Source: Zygnema cylindricum
Lineage: Eukaryota; Streptophyta; Zygnematophyceae; Zygnematales; Zygnemataceae
DNA length: 64,000 nucleotides
Assembly (NCBI GenBank): GCA_037447655.1
Contig: JBBHKE010001167.1
Coordinates: forward strand, 250,001 to 314,000
Direction: 5' to 3'
Numbering within the stretch: position 1 is the stretch's first letter; each line of letters opens with the position of its first letter. Shown piece by piece: positions 10,797 to 22,400 of the stretch. Under the pieces are notes generated by a model that had not been told where the DNA came from, did not search any database, and saw nothing but the letters and a program-made list of their open reading frames with translations. The position numbers and the translations under genes are program-made.

Positions 10797-12355
10797 GTGA
10801 ATGACACAATTTCCGGTTTCGGAGATCCTCAATCTTATTCGGAGGCTCGGAATTTGGGTGAGTGGGAAACTAAGTGGAAGGCGGCTTGGGAAAAGGAATA
10901 CAAGTCAATTGTTGATAATCGGACTTTTGAAGAGGTTGAATTACCATCGGGTAAGAAAGCTATTGACGCCAAATGGGTATTTAAGACAAAGACAGGTGCG
11001 TCTGGTGAGGTGATAAAGTATAAAGCGAGATTAGTGTGTAAAGGTTTTCAACAGCGAGAGGGGGTTGATTATACTGAAACGTATGCTCCCGTTGTTAAGT
11101 TTGATTCTTTGAGAATGATTGTGGCCTTGGCAGCGGCTGGTAAGAAACACATCCATCAAATGGATGTGGAGACGGCTTTTTTGAATGGTGAGCTTGAAGA
11201 GGAAGTGTATATGAAAGTTCCGGAGGGGGTGACTTCTCAACCAACTATTGTGTGGAGACTTCGGAAGTCTTTATATGGGCTGAGGCAAGCCCCGAGAACG
11301 TGGTATTTAAGACTCCATAAGGTGTTAATTGATTTCGGTTTTGTTCGGACTACTTCAAATTCCGGTGTTTATTTGAAAGGTGAAGGTGAGAATGAAGTGA
11401 TATTTTCAGTTTATGTTGATGAATTCATCATGAATTTGGATAGCTTGATTGTGATTATGGATTTAAAAAAATTTATGCGGCAACATTTTAAAGTGACGAA
11501 TTTGGGGGATGTGAAATATATTTTAGGAATTGAGGCTATTCGGGATGCATCTGGATGCATCAAGCTCAGTCAAGAGCAATATTGCAAGGAGGTTTTAGCA
11601 CGGTTTTCTATGACTGATGCTAAATCGCTTTCAACTCCCTTGGATCCGAAAGAGCAATATTTGAGTGTCAAAAAATTTGGAGACAGTTAAGGTGTCGTAT
11701 CGAGAAGCAATCGGCAGTTTGATATATTTGAGTGTGGGAACGCGTCCAGATATTTCAGCTGCAGTTTTTGTTGTCAATAGGTATTGCCAAGCACCAAAGA
11801 AATCGCATAGGGAGGCGGTGAAACGGATCTTCCGATATTTGGTTGGCACGATCAGCCTCGGATTGGTTTTTGAATCGGAAGGAGATTTGGAATGTTTTGG
11901 AAAGTGCAATGCAGAATGGGGAGGAGATTATGATTTCGGAAAATCAACTTCTGGATATGCATTTTTATTCGGTGGAGCAGCTATTTCATGGAGTTCAGTC
12001 GACTATGGCCAGTGGCCTTAAGTTCACCAGAGGCCGAATATGTATCAGCCTGACATGCGTCGAAGGCTGCGGTTTGGGTGAAAGAAATGCTTGGAGAGTT
12101 ATGCATTCCAGTTGGATGTATGAATGTATTTTTTGATAGCATGAGTTCTATGGCAGTGATCAAAAATCCTATATTTCATAAAAGGACTAAACATATCAGA
12201 ATTCAGTGGTATTTTATTCGAGATTTAGTGAGAGAAAACGAACTTGAATTTGTCTTTGTTACTAGTGTAGAGGAAGCAGCTGACATGCTTACTTAGTCAG
12301 CAATACAAGATGTTTTTGTGAGAGGTAGGCCTAAGCTAGGCTTGCTGTGAGAATA
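10797..12355 (+). pseudogene. Copia B reverse transcriptase-RNase H, broken
   Basis: Continues the pol frame after the amber stop: RT fingers/palm (WVFKTKTGASGEVIKYKARL, MDVETAFLNGELEEEVYM) up to 11690. The catalytic motif reads YVDE (near 11420), with Glu for the second Asp of YxDD; this should disable or weaken polymerase. A frameshift at 11665-11690 moves the thumb (REAIGSLIYLSVGTRPDISAA) to another frame, and further shifts and a TGA at about 12050 break RNase H (SSPEAEYVSA, AADMLT). The last codons run to the polypurine tract before the 3' LTR. Confidence 0.9.
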
Positions 12356-12364
12356 TTCCACAAT

Positions 12365-12375
12365 GAGAGGGGAAA
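12365..12375 (+). other. Polypurine tract of copia B
   Basis: GAGAGGGGAAA directly precedes the 3' LTR and would prime plus-strand DNA synthesis. Confidence 0.85.
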
Positions 12376-12846
12376 TGTTAGGACATTTGTGGAATCGGGT
12401 GTTAGACGATTCATTCTTTTGTTCGATTTCTCGTCTAAGTCTTGTATGTCGTTTCGCGTCACGTATATTTGTTTGTTCGGTACGGTAGTATGTTTGTTGT
12501 ACGTTTGTTTTGGTTCGTTGTGTTGTGTTGTACCGGGTGTGCTGACCTGCACACTGTTTCAGTCTTGCTGCCAGATGTTGACTTGTAGTGAGGTGTTTGA
12601 GAGGCACGTTTTTTGTGACGTGTATTCAAAAGTTTGTTGTGTGTTCTGTAGACTAATATAGTAGTCAGTTTGGGTAAAAGGTTAAGTAACAAAAAGGGAG
12701 AGAAATTATGTACAGAAAAAGCTTCGGTGTAATATATTTTTATATTGGCCGATGTGATCTGTGAATGTTCTTATGTGTATGATTAATGGTGAATGCTTCC
12801 GCTGTGCCATTAAGTTTAATCTGAGTGGTTTATAGTTCTCTTTACA
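12376..12846 (+). repeat. 3' LTR of copia B
   Basis: 471 bp, starts TGTTAGG and ends TTTACA. Followed by AGATC at 12847-12851, the copy of the sequence just before the 5' LTR. Confidence 0.95.
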
Positions 12847-12851
12847 AGATC

Positions 12852-15355
12852 GTCGGCAACTTCTGATTTTTTTGTTTAGTGTGAACCATAACTTGGTCTG
12901 GTACAGAGTCTCTAGTAGTTCATTCCACCTGAGACGTAGCTTGTGGTGAAGCATCCCGTAAAGGCACCAAAAGAACTAAAGGAAGAGGTGTCCCACTTGT
13001 CGGTGGAAAGAACACTCGCTGCGTATGGTGAAAAATGACATATTTTTGCTTCTCCTTTGCAGGTTGATCTAGCATTTTCAAAAGGTCAACCGAATCATGT
13101 TCATCTTTAATCAGGATATTCCTAGAAATAATCAATTTCAGTTTCTCAAAAACAAAAACTCTATATCCTTTTGCATTATCATCATACCCCATGAAAATCC
13201 CAGGTAAGCCTTTAGGCTCCATTTTCCATCTATCATGGGAAGTATCTAAAATAAAACACTTGCTACCAAAGATCTTAAAGTGAAAAACATCAGGTTTTTC
13301 CCCTGTCCAAAACTCATAAGGTATAGTGCTAACAGACCTAGAAGCAATTATATTTTTAATATAAACAGCACAGTTAAGTGCTTGAACCTTATATTTCAAA
13401 TCTAGCCCTTTATGTGCAAGCATGGACCGTGCACTCTCTGTCGCTGTCCTATTTAATCTCTCAGAAACACCATTTTGTTCCGGTGTATATGGAACTGTAA
13501 GAATGTGACTGATACCTTCCTAAAGGAGAAATTCTTTACGAATTCCTTTGATATGTATCCTCCCTCGTTGTCCGATCTTAGCGCCAATATTGGAACTCCA
13601 TGAAGCTTTTCCGCCCAAGCTTTGTAGTGTTTGAAGTGAGTAAATGCTTCACTTTTATGTTGTATGAAGTAAACTTTGGTGTTCCTCGAGTAGTCATCTG
13701 TAAATGTGACCATATAGTGGACCCCTCCAGCCAAAGCCACTTGCGAAAAAACGAGAACATCAAAATGGATGAGCTGCAGAACTTTTTCTGATCTATCGTC
13801 TGTTTCCTATAGAAATGGCAATTTGTGGATCTTCCCAAGTGAACAACCATCACATGATTAAATAGGATGAGATGTGAGGGAAACTCCATCAACTTTTCCC
13901 GAATTCACCATTTCTTTAGACTATCATAATTCATGTGTCCTAATCTCTTATGCCACAACTCATTATCAGATTCGACACTAGAGTAGAAAAAATCATTTTT
14001 CTTATATTCAACCATGTCCATCCAGTACATTTTGCTAGCATCTCTAGTTCTTGTTACGCGACTTTCCCTTTTTTTGCTAACAACCTGTCTCCCTCCATTC
14101 AGAACAACTTCAAAGCCTTTGCTCTCCACTAATGATGTAGAATTTTTTTTTTTCTTAAAATCTACAACATACAAAACATTGTGAAGGGTTCTCTCTACTG
14201 ACTTTCCCCCCACATCTACCATCAATGATACATCACCCTGAGCTGAGGTTTGAACACTCATGCCACAAGCATAGTAAATACTCTTTGGAGATGTTTGCTG
14301 CAGATTTGTAAAAGCCGCCTTGTTCCAACACATGTGGGCAGACGCTCCTGTGTCCATGATCCATCTTGCATCCTTTGGAACCTCGATGGCAGCCGCCATA
14401 GCAAATAAATCCGCCTCCTCTTGCTCATTGAGAGACTCGTCTTAATCAGTTGCAGAAGCTTAAAAAAAAGCATTTCCAAGGGAAGGATTTCCACAAAAAC
14501 CTTTGTGATACTGGCTCTGTTGCCAACCTAGCCTGTATAAACCTGTCTTATTAGCCTTCTTCAATTTAGGACAATACCTGTATCCATGACCCTTTTCAGA
14601 ACAATAGAAATAAGTAGTAGTAGATGGCCTATTCTGCCTCTGATTAAACTGATTTTGCTTTTGGTTAAACTGATTCCTATTCTTATCAAACTAATATCTT
14701 TTGTCAAATTCTGTTGCAAATGCTTCAACCTTTCCTTCTCCCTCAAGGAGTTTAGTATTTGTTTCTTCCTCAATATAAAATTATATGCTAACTGAAAGGA
14801 CCAGCTAGCTTTATCATGACTCTTTAATTGAACAGACACACCCTTCATGCTACTAAGGAGACCTCTAATAAGCAAAGCTTCCTGTTGAAACTCACGAAAT
14901 GAACCCCCAGCAGAAGAGTGAGCATCAAAGAGCGCGCAAAAATTGTCACAATACCCAACCATAGTTCCCCCTGTGTATTTGTATCCCCAAATTTTTCGAG
15001 CCACCAAGAGCTCCTCCTAAACATTCGCTTTCTCAAAAGCGGATTTGAGGGATGTCCAAATCTCCCTCGCCTTTTTCATTTTCAGTCGCGACATGACCAA
15101 AGTTTTTGAAATACAAAGAATTAGATTATTCCTTGCCATTGAATTCTTTTTCGCCCAAGTTGGATCTGTTTCATCAAGGGAGCCATCCAAGACCCCCAAT
15201 AAGTCAGCAGTTTCAAATGACGATTCAACCATCGCCGCCCAGTACGCATACTTTTGGCCATTGAAGATAAGAATTCTTGACAAAAGGCCCATAACTTGTT
15301 GTTCTTCAACCACCGTTGTAGGAGGAGAATCAGGAGTAGTAGTGGAAGTAGACAT
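12852..15355 (-). pseudogene. Family-2 Ty1/copia Gag-Pol (5' part), broken
   Basis: Reads from 15355 downward. Gag begins MSTSTTTPDSPPTTVVEE, with ILIFNGQKYAYWAAMVESSF and a UBN2-like region; a knuckle region lies near 14530-14600. The protease motif DTGASAHMC is at about 14340-14365 (DTG rather than DSG). The GAG-pre-integrase block LWHKRLGHMNYDSLKKW is at 13905-13960. Integrase follows with TDDYSRNTKVYFIQHKSEA and RSDNEGGY (near 13580) and the C-terminal region KIFGSKCFILDTSHDRWK (near 13250). Several frameshifts and stops break it, for instance at 14457, 13905 and 13453. RT is lost except for the piece at 6783-6957. It hosts copia B. Confidence 0.85.
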
Positions 15356-15822
15356 GAAAAACAGCAGAAACTATCAAAGTACCTACTCAACAGCCAACTT
15401 ATAACTGACACAAAATATGACTTAGAAATCCAATATGCTTCAAATTCGCCACATTGATTCAAAATAGAGTAAAATGACAATTCTCCAAATTGCACCCCAA
15501 ATGACCCAGTAAACCATAAGATATGATGTCTGGAAGTTCCCAAAAACTGCCCTTAGAAAATCATATTCCCAAAACTAGATGCTACAAAATTGGCTAAGTC
15601 CTAAGTTATATACTCAAAGTGTCTATCTTTTGATCTACACTAATTTGGGTAACCGTTACGAGGGTTATTAACCTTACTAACGACAAAGCATCTTACCTGT
15701 ACGTCATTGTACCTCAAAACCCTAATTATTATTATATATAAACTTGATTAATGGAACACTATTTTTTATCACACTAAACTACAAACTAATGATATTCAGA
15801 TATTTACACACATTGAACCATA
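15356..15822 (-). repeat. Family-2 copia leader or 5' LTR part
   Basis: Non-coding sequence upstream of the family-2 Gag, duplicated at 4950-5410. A TATA-like ATTATATATAAAC lies near 15730-15745. The right boundary at about 15822 is where F-type sequence begins on the other strand. I see no TG...CA pair that would fix an LTR end and no tRNA-type primer site. Confidence 0.5.
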
Positions 15823-16753
15823 AGGATTTAGAATTTTTGGAGCTTCTTCACATCGGTAGAATGGAGAAAAGAGAAAAACACAGAGAAATTCCACGAAGGT
15901 AACACAGTGCTTTTGGAAGTATAAGGGAAGTAAAGAGAGAGGAGGCACTTCAGGATGTCGAGGAGTGTAAAGTAGATTACTTAGAGATGAGAAAGTCAAA
16001 TCTAGGATTCATAATTGAAAAAGGGAAAGAGAAAACTAATGAGGATAATTTCACAAATATTTTGGAAACTGAAAACTGGTCAGAAAGGGAGACTTCAACG
16101 TATTTTGAGGAAAAGGGAGAAGTAAATCTAGAGGGGGCTCTAAAGGATAGGGGAGAAGAAAGATATTTAATGAAAGGTTTAGGGGAGGAGAAATATTTAT
16201 TGGGAATAAAATTAGAAAGTGATAGCGGAAAGAATTCCATGGGAGAGAGTGAGGAAAGTTCAAAAAATGGGGTAATCATCATGGATAGAAATATGAGTTC
16301 GGAAGATGTAAATTTTATGAAGAACTTAGTGGGGACTCTTGATTTAAAGACAAATTTCGGGGGTAATGGTTTTGACATCACTAATGGGAGTGATGTCATC
16401 TATGAAGGTGTACCCGTAAAAGGTTTGCATCTGAATGTGTGTTGCAGATTGGAGATGGGGCTGGCTGGTTGAATTGCAAGAGGGAAATCGGTTTTTGTGT
16501 GGATGAAAAAGAGATGAGGTGGATAATATCTTTGCTCGGATTTATGAAAAGTGGGATGCTAAATAAAATGTATGATCAGCTAGACGGATTGTTTACTTCA
16601 GCTCATTAAATGGACCTTACTAAATATGAGGGTGTTGTCTTAAAGTTTTATGAAATGAAAAGGAAAAAGAAAAGGAAAAGGAAAAGGGGAAGGGAATGTT
16701 AGTTTTTTTGTTTGTAAGGATTGAAAGGAAATAGACTAGAAAAGAAGGGGAGT
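15823..16753 (+). pseudogene. F-type element: fused pre-protease, RT-thumb and RNase H relic (copy H)
   Basis: The frame 15987-16472 (161 residues) is open across the fused part. LMKGLGEEKYLLGIKLE corresponds to MKDLGEAKYILGIQME at the RT C-terminus of copia A; NGVIIMDRNMSSEDVNFMKNL to its linker; FDITNGSDVIYEGVPVKG to TDITTWSDASYGDVPLRR of RNase H. The protease active site, all of integrase and the RT fingers and palm are missing between the CAFGG-like segment (about 15900) and the RT C-terminal segment. RNase H lacks the TMEAEY block. Downstream (16473-16700) is out of frame and ends in an A/G-rich tract before the LTR. The left side is truncated by family-2 sequence. Confidence 0.75.
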
Positions 16754-17892
16754 GTTGATATTTGAGTATTTTCTAGGTCTTTATTCATGATAGAAAGAAA
16801 AGCAAAGTAGTCTGCCTCTGACTCCCTTCTGTAAGCCCCCACACTTGTTGTAGTAACAAAAGGCTAAAGAGGGAGCTAGAGCAATGGCTGCCTAAGCTCT
16901 CCAGAGAGACAAGAGTAGATAATGTTAGGTTTACTAAAAAGGTATTTGACGGACCTAGGATTTGATCTTGGTACCTACAGTCCGTTAAGCAGTCCGTAGC
17001 CGTTATCTTTGTCCGTTTAGTCTAAAACTAGTGCTAAGACATGTAGGGTTTGATAGATATTTAAATAGTTACACGTAGAGTTTTCCATTTAACTGGATTA
17101 CGGTGTATAGGGCATAGAAACACTTGTACTTTAAGTACCGGACAAAACAAATAGTACGGACATTTGTTTCGGCTGTCCACATCAAATGTCGATATGAATC
17201 GGATGACAGTGGTTAAGCACCGGCTTTGCAGAAAAGATAATTTGGCGGTTTGCGGACATCACCACTCCGGATGACACGTGGTGACATCGTACAGGTTGCG
17301 GAATCTCCGGAACGCAATATAACAAGTTTGGATGTGATAGTTGTCACCTATATGGTAATGTCGTACAGTTGCCGTACAGAAAGTACTTCGGCGCCTGTAC
17401 TTTTTTGTAGGGTACATTATTGTGATTGGCGCCGTACTTCAGTAGAAGGGGTTTATAGAGGGACTAAGACTTAGAATTTTTGGGTAGGTAGCCGCCTCTC
17501 TCCCAGAGAGCACCTTATATAAAAGGCTAACTTTGAGCAGCCATAACTATCAACTTAGTTGACCAAATTCAGTGATTCTTTTTGTTGCGCACTCAAGGGA
17601 GTCTAAGCTACACAAGGATGTTGTCGGTCAAAGTGTTTGCTTGCCAGGGTGGCTGCATTTCTAAGGGAAATTCAAATTGGGGAATGTTATCTAAAACTCA
17701 TATTCTAACTTTGCATTCTGTGGTGGAACTGAGCACACAGAAAGTCTTATTTCACTGGCGTGATGCAGTAATGGGGTTTTGATTGTCAATGGGTTAATCA
17801 TTTGGGTTTATATAAACTTGGAGTTGGCACTATCTAGATTAGCTTTTTTGGATTTGCGAATTTTGTGTGGCAATGGAGCCCATAGAATTTCA
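16754..17892 (+). repeat. 3' LTR of F-type copy H
   Basis: 1139 bp, TGTTGATATTTGAG to AATTTCA, preceded by the purine tract AAGAAGGGGAG. It shows the family modules: antisense tRNA-like segment (16970-17035), G-box in GATGACACGTGG (17270), five GTAC cores at 17363-17415, TATATAAAAGG (about 17515) and inverted repeats TCAACTTAGTTGA (17550-17562) and ACTCAAGGGAGT (17591-17602). The last bases again contain an ATG that would start Gag. Confidence 0.9.
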
Positions 17893-18994
17893 TCTTTTGG
17901 ACAAGAATACTAAGCCACGTGGTAGCCACTAGGCTCTTTGGTCTCTATCATATTCCCTACAAGAATTTTCTCGAAGAGGCATCAAAGCAAATATCCAATT
18001 CCAGCCAAAACAAGGAAAATTCCAAATTCGGCCAAAATTCACTCCTCCACTCCCAACAGAAATACAAACAACACAAATACAAACACTCCAAACCATTGAG
18101 CTATCTGTGGGAGGCGTAGCCTGATCCAGATGCTTCTCCACAAAAGCTCTAATCGAACACTCCTATAAATGACAAAAATTGGAGGGAAACCTTCCGTATT
18201 TGGCTTTGGGCCCCGTGGATTAAAAAGCGTGGGCAGAAATACAAGAGATAATATCCGTAATCTACCTAGCCTCTAAAGCTAGCTAGCAAGGAAAAATAGA
18301 CACGTGGGCAATCGGTGAGAGGGAGCAAGAGCCTTGTCCAAAAGCTAAATTTTTTAAGTCCAAAATTAGCCCAAATAGGAGCTACGCTATGCTTAAGCGA
18401 AACTGACCTACGTCTAGCCTACTTTACATGAACGAAACTACTTAAGATGTTGGCGAATAGGCCCCCAACATCGTCTGCCGTACTCTTAACAAAATCCACC
18501 GTCCGAGGGTTAAAACCCTTCCTATCTACAAGTATACGTGAACCTACATGGGTTCACGACATAAATGCGCACCAATGAGAAAGCGCCAACGAAACATGCA
18601 TCATACATGTAGTTAGTACGTCGCCAAAGTCCACTTGAGGTGAAAGAAAGAGTACCAACGAAATCGAAAGTATATGTGAAACCGGTAGTACAAGTGAAAC
18701 TAAAGGTAAAAATAAAATCACGCGTACGTCTGTCTCTTTCCTTTCGCACGACCTCCAAGCGATATTCGCGCACGTCCTTTAAAAATCACGTACCTACGAA
18801 ATAAACAAACAATCTCACAAAATTAGTACTTGCTCAACAAGACATGAACGCGAATAGCGTGCACATCAAAAATGAGTAAATCGCCAATATAAATTGAAGC
18901 GCGCGTGCTAAAATCGTGCGTCCGTACAAAAATAGTGCGTGCATACCAAATATCATACGTGCATAGAAACAATATCATGCGTGCGTACAACCGA
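17893..18994. other. Unassigned sequence, probably remnant of a B-like element
   Basis: No coding sequence or known repeat recognised. From about 18880 to 18990 it is rich in imperfect CGTGCGTAC units. A perfect 8-bp inverted repeat, GATGTTGG / CCAACATC, lies at 18446-18453 and 18465-18472. The target duplication of the following solo LTR shows that this sequence was once contiguous with the B-like gag at 20105, so part of it may be the LTR or leader of that element. Confidence 0.4.
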
Positions 18995-20099
18995 TGTTGA
19001 AAATCATGTATTTTCTAGGTCAAGATAGGAAAAAGAAAAGGAGAAAGTCATCAAAGGTAACGTGCTTTTGGCTCCACTCTCCAGTCCCCATACTTGTTGC
19101 AGTCATTGAAGATCGAAGAGAGCTAGAACCATGGCTGCCTATGCTGTCCAAGTAAACCAAAAATAGGCTAGATACTTATTTTGTATCAAAAAAGGGGTGC
19201 CGGCACAGGATTTGATCTTGGTGCCTACCGTCGTCAAACTAGTCGATAGCCGGTAGCTTTATCTTTTAGTCTACGACCATTGCTAGAGTATATAGGGTAC
19301 GATAATTATATAAACATTGGCGACGCAATATAATTCATTTAACAGATTGCGGGAAGGAATTTACACGGATAAAAATTAGACCGCTCGAATTTTGGATCGC
19401 ACATAATTAATTAAAGGACATTTTATTTCGACAGCCAGTATTAAATGTCGATCTTCATCGAACGACGGTGATAAGAGCCGAGATCGTGCAAAGGGCGTTT
19501 TGGCATTTTTGGACGTTGCCACTATAGATGACACGTGGCAACACGGGTTTACGGAATCTCCGGAGCACAAGACAACAAGTCCAGATGTGACAAATATCAC
19601 CAGTATGGACATGCCGTACAACTATCGTATAGAAAGTACTTCGGCACCTGTAAATTTATGTACCGTACACTCCTATGATTGGTCCGTACTTCAGTAAAAG
19701 GGGTTTTAGAGAGGGAATAGGACTTAGCATTTTTCTGGTAGGTAGCCGCCTCTGTGAGAGAGCACTTTGTATAAAAGGCTAACTTTTAGCAGCCATAAAA
19801 ATCAACTCGATTGACCATTTTCAATGATTCTTTTTGCTGCGGACCCAGGGGAGTCCAAGGTACACAAGGGTATAGTCGGTCAGACTTTTTGCCTGCCACG
19901 TTGGCGGCATTTCTAAGGGAAATTCAAAGTGTGGGAATGTGTCCAAATACTCATATTCTAACTTTGCATTCTGTGGGGGAACTGAGCACACACAAAGTCT
20001 TCTTTCACGAGGGTGAAGCTGTATTGGGGTTCTGACTATCAAGTTGTTTGTCATTTGGGTTTGTATCAATTTTGAGTCGGCGGAGGTCTCAAAGTTGCA
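18995..20099 (+). repeat. Solo LTR of the A/F-type copia group, target ACCGA
   Basis: 1105 bp, TGTTGAAAATCATG to AAGTTGCA, flanked by ACCGA at 18990-18994 and 20100-20104. A single LTR with matching flanks is the product of recombination between the two LTRs of a former element. It carries TATTTTCTAGGTC near its start, ATGACACGTGGCAAC, GTAC cores near 19617-19690 and TATAAAAGGC near 19770. Confidence 0.92.
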
Positions 20100-20104
20100 A
20101 CCGA

Positions 20105-21031
20105 CACGATGCGGCATGACAAGATCAACAGATTTCCGAGGGTAACTGCATGGGAAAATCTCCCTTCTTTGGAGATCCCAATCCGGATTCATGTGTTGGT
20201 GGTCTAGATGGAGGATTTGATGATGAGGAGGGGAGAAAAGAACGAATTTGGAAGAGGAAAATTCTAATTTAACAGGATTTGATCTTGATGAGTGTGGTGA
20301 AAGTGAAAAGCAACTTCAAACAATGCCTCGAAAGATAGTGCTATTTAACATGACAAATTATCAATCGTGGAAGAAATGTATTAAATGCTAATCAATTCTT
20401 AAACGTTTTTGGAAAGTGGTCAATGGAGAGGCGAAGACGTCAAACTTTGATCGAAAGGCGAGACAACTTTAGAAATGGACAAATCTCTCCGCCATCGCCG
20501 GTTTGATGCAAACTGCATTGATCCACAATTTCTTTCTCACTCATAAATTTGCACACGATTGTTGACAACGTTGGAGAATTATTTTAAGAATGACCTTCAA
20601 AATAAGTGGAAACACTTGTATACGAATATCAACTTTTTCAAAATAAAACAGAATGAATCCATTGACGAAGTTTCGAAGAGGTACACTATATTGGTCGAGC
20701 AATGCATTTCAGATGGAAAATTTATCGAGGAGAAAAACAAAGTATCAGTCTTTATCAATGACTTACCAAGGAAGATGATTCACTTGCAAGAAATTTTCTA
20801 ATCGAATGATTCGCCTACCCTTGATTATATCATCACTTACCTCAAATCAACCAAGGGAGAAGGAAACAACTCATCACGAGGCACTACGGCGGTTTGTATA
20901 TTGAATGTTATTGCCATGGAAACCGCGAAGCTAAATTACCTTTGTAATACACGTGGAAGGGGAGGAGATAATATAAGAGGGTTAGAAAGAGGCGAGAAAT
21001 CGTCTACCTAACATACATACCAATATCTTAA
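20105..21031 (+). pseudogene. B-like copia Gag remnant
   Basis: After an ATG at about 20150 (MGKS, compare MGKK of copia B) the plus strand reads, in several frames, VLFNMTNYQSWKKCIKC, LSAIAGLMQT and NESIDEVSKRYTILVEQC. These match FNGSNYMVWKKYI, ISAYTGLMQS and NESIDDAVKRFNILVEQL of copia B. The best open stretch is 20559-20801. A Gly/Arg-rich segment before a knuckle region follows at 20950-21000. Stops and shifts are numerous. It hosts the solo LTR at 18995 and an LTR fragment at 21032. Confidence 0.75.
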
Positions 21032-21592
21032 TGTAGAAATTAATGGTCTGTTTAAAGTATTTTCTAGATCTAAATAGAAATATAGAAAGAAGCCAGGCAG
21101 TCTACCTCTAACTTCTCTCTTCAACTCTCAAACTTGTCGCAATCACTAAGAAGTTGGAGAGGAAGCTAGAGCCATGGATACCTAGGCTATCCAGAGGTTT
21201 ACGGGAAATATATATATTAGTTTATTTACCGTTGGGTTATTTCCTAAAAGAGTATGTGTTTACCCCTGGATTTGATCCTGGTACCTACAGGACGGTAAGC
21301 TGCCAGTAGCCGGTAGCCTTAACTGTTATGTCAAGACATAGTGTTACGTATTACAGGGTTTGATAATTACTTAAACATTAATACGTAGGATAGTTCATTT
21401 AAGTGAAACAGTTTTACGGGAGACATAGATCCAGCAATGTAAAAGTTCGGATTACGGTACGGATAAGAAACGAATACCGCGCATTTATTTCTTTAACGAA
21501 ACAAATACCGCGCATGTATTTATTACGGCTAGGATTTAATATGAATTTAATCCGACGGCCAGAATTAACGCCGAGATCGCGGAAGAATGCCA
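21032..21592 (+). repeat. Truncated LTR of the TGTAGAAA subfamily
   Basis: Begins TGTAGAAATTAATGG and follows the solo LTR at 49060-50108 up to the segment GCCGAGATCGCGGA. The half containing the promoter and hairpins is missing. The start abuts the B-like gag remnant. Confidence 0.75.
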
Positions 21593-22400
21593 ATCAAAGG
21601 ACACCTACAAACGAAACAACAAAGTATAACTAACATTATTCACTACATTTAACCGAGGTGAACTTGGCATGTCACAGGACCAACAAACAGAAACCTTAAC
21701 TACGACAAAACAAAGAAACCCAAACAACACCCTTGAACAAAACCAAACTAAACTGCCAACTAATAAGAGTACCGGGATGGAAACTCTTTATCTCTCCTCT
21801 CCTCGATGCTCCCTACGAAGAAGGCAACGAGGTTTTTATTCACGTGACATAGGTCCTATAAAATGTACAGATGAGCGTGAGGGAAGATACGACCTTGCAT
21901 GCCATTCGAGGCGTTGAAAAGGGGAGGGAAAAGGAAATGTTGAAAGGCGGGGAACATATACAGTAGATGTTCGAGGGGAAAAATCCGCTAATGACAGCGT
22001 GAATTCATGGATGGAAAGGACGTGGTAACTTTTGTAGGCATTGCAATAGCTAACCTTTTTTGGATGCCACGTCAATAAACGAAAACATTTTAGCCACGAT
22101 AAGTATCAAAAGTGTTGCATGTATGAGAAGGCGTGAAATTCATATGAGTGAGGAAACAAAAGTCGCATGCATAAAATGCGCCACACAGAGCTAGACATAG
22201 TCGCCATTTGAGGACGAGGGAGCTAGTGAGGATGCGCCATGTGGCAATCTAGAAAAATGAAAATATTGTGGGAGAGAATGGCCCATGGTCAATTTGAATA
22301 ATTTAGTGTAGGTTTAGGCGGCAAGGCAAGGGAAGTGGTTTCATTCCCATATAGGTTTTGGGGGGTTCACGAGTTTATAACTAGGTGTTGAACTGAGCAA
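21593..22400 (+). pseudogene. Possible C-terminal Gag remnant of the B-like element
   Basis: Weak similarity only: around 22020-22150 the plus strand reads NFCRHC and then HFSHDKYQKCCMYEKA, resembling the two CCHC knuckles of copia B with several key residues lost. The rest (21600-21900) shows no recognisable protein. Frames are short and broken. Confidence 0.35.

Larger units (their letters stand above)
6958..12846 (+). mobile_element. Full-length Ty1/copia retrotransposon B
   Basis: 5889 bp, bounded by two 471-bp LTRs that differ at about three positions by eye and flanked by AGATC at 6953-6957 and 12847-12851. Order: LTR, initiator-tRNA primer site, gag, protease, integrase, RT, RNase H, polypurine tract, LTR; integrase before RT makes it copia. 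It is recent judging by the LTRs, yet its coding region has a frameshift near the gag start, an amber stop between integrase and RT, a frameshift in the RT thumb, stops in RNase H and YVDE in place of YVDD. It is therefore unlikely to move by itself. Confidence 0.95.

Noticed and set aside
21027-21697. CTTAA repeats at 21027 and 21693 as target duplication of the LTR at 21032
   Set aside because: The sequence before the second CTTAA is not an LTR end (no CA), and the LTR similarity stops a hundred bases earlier.
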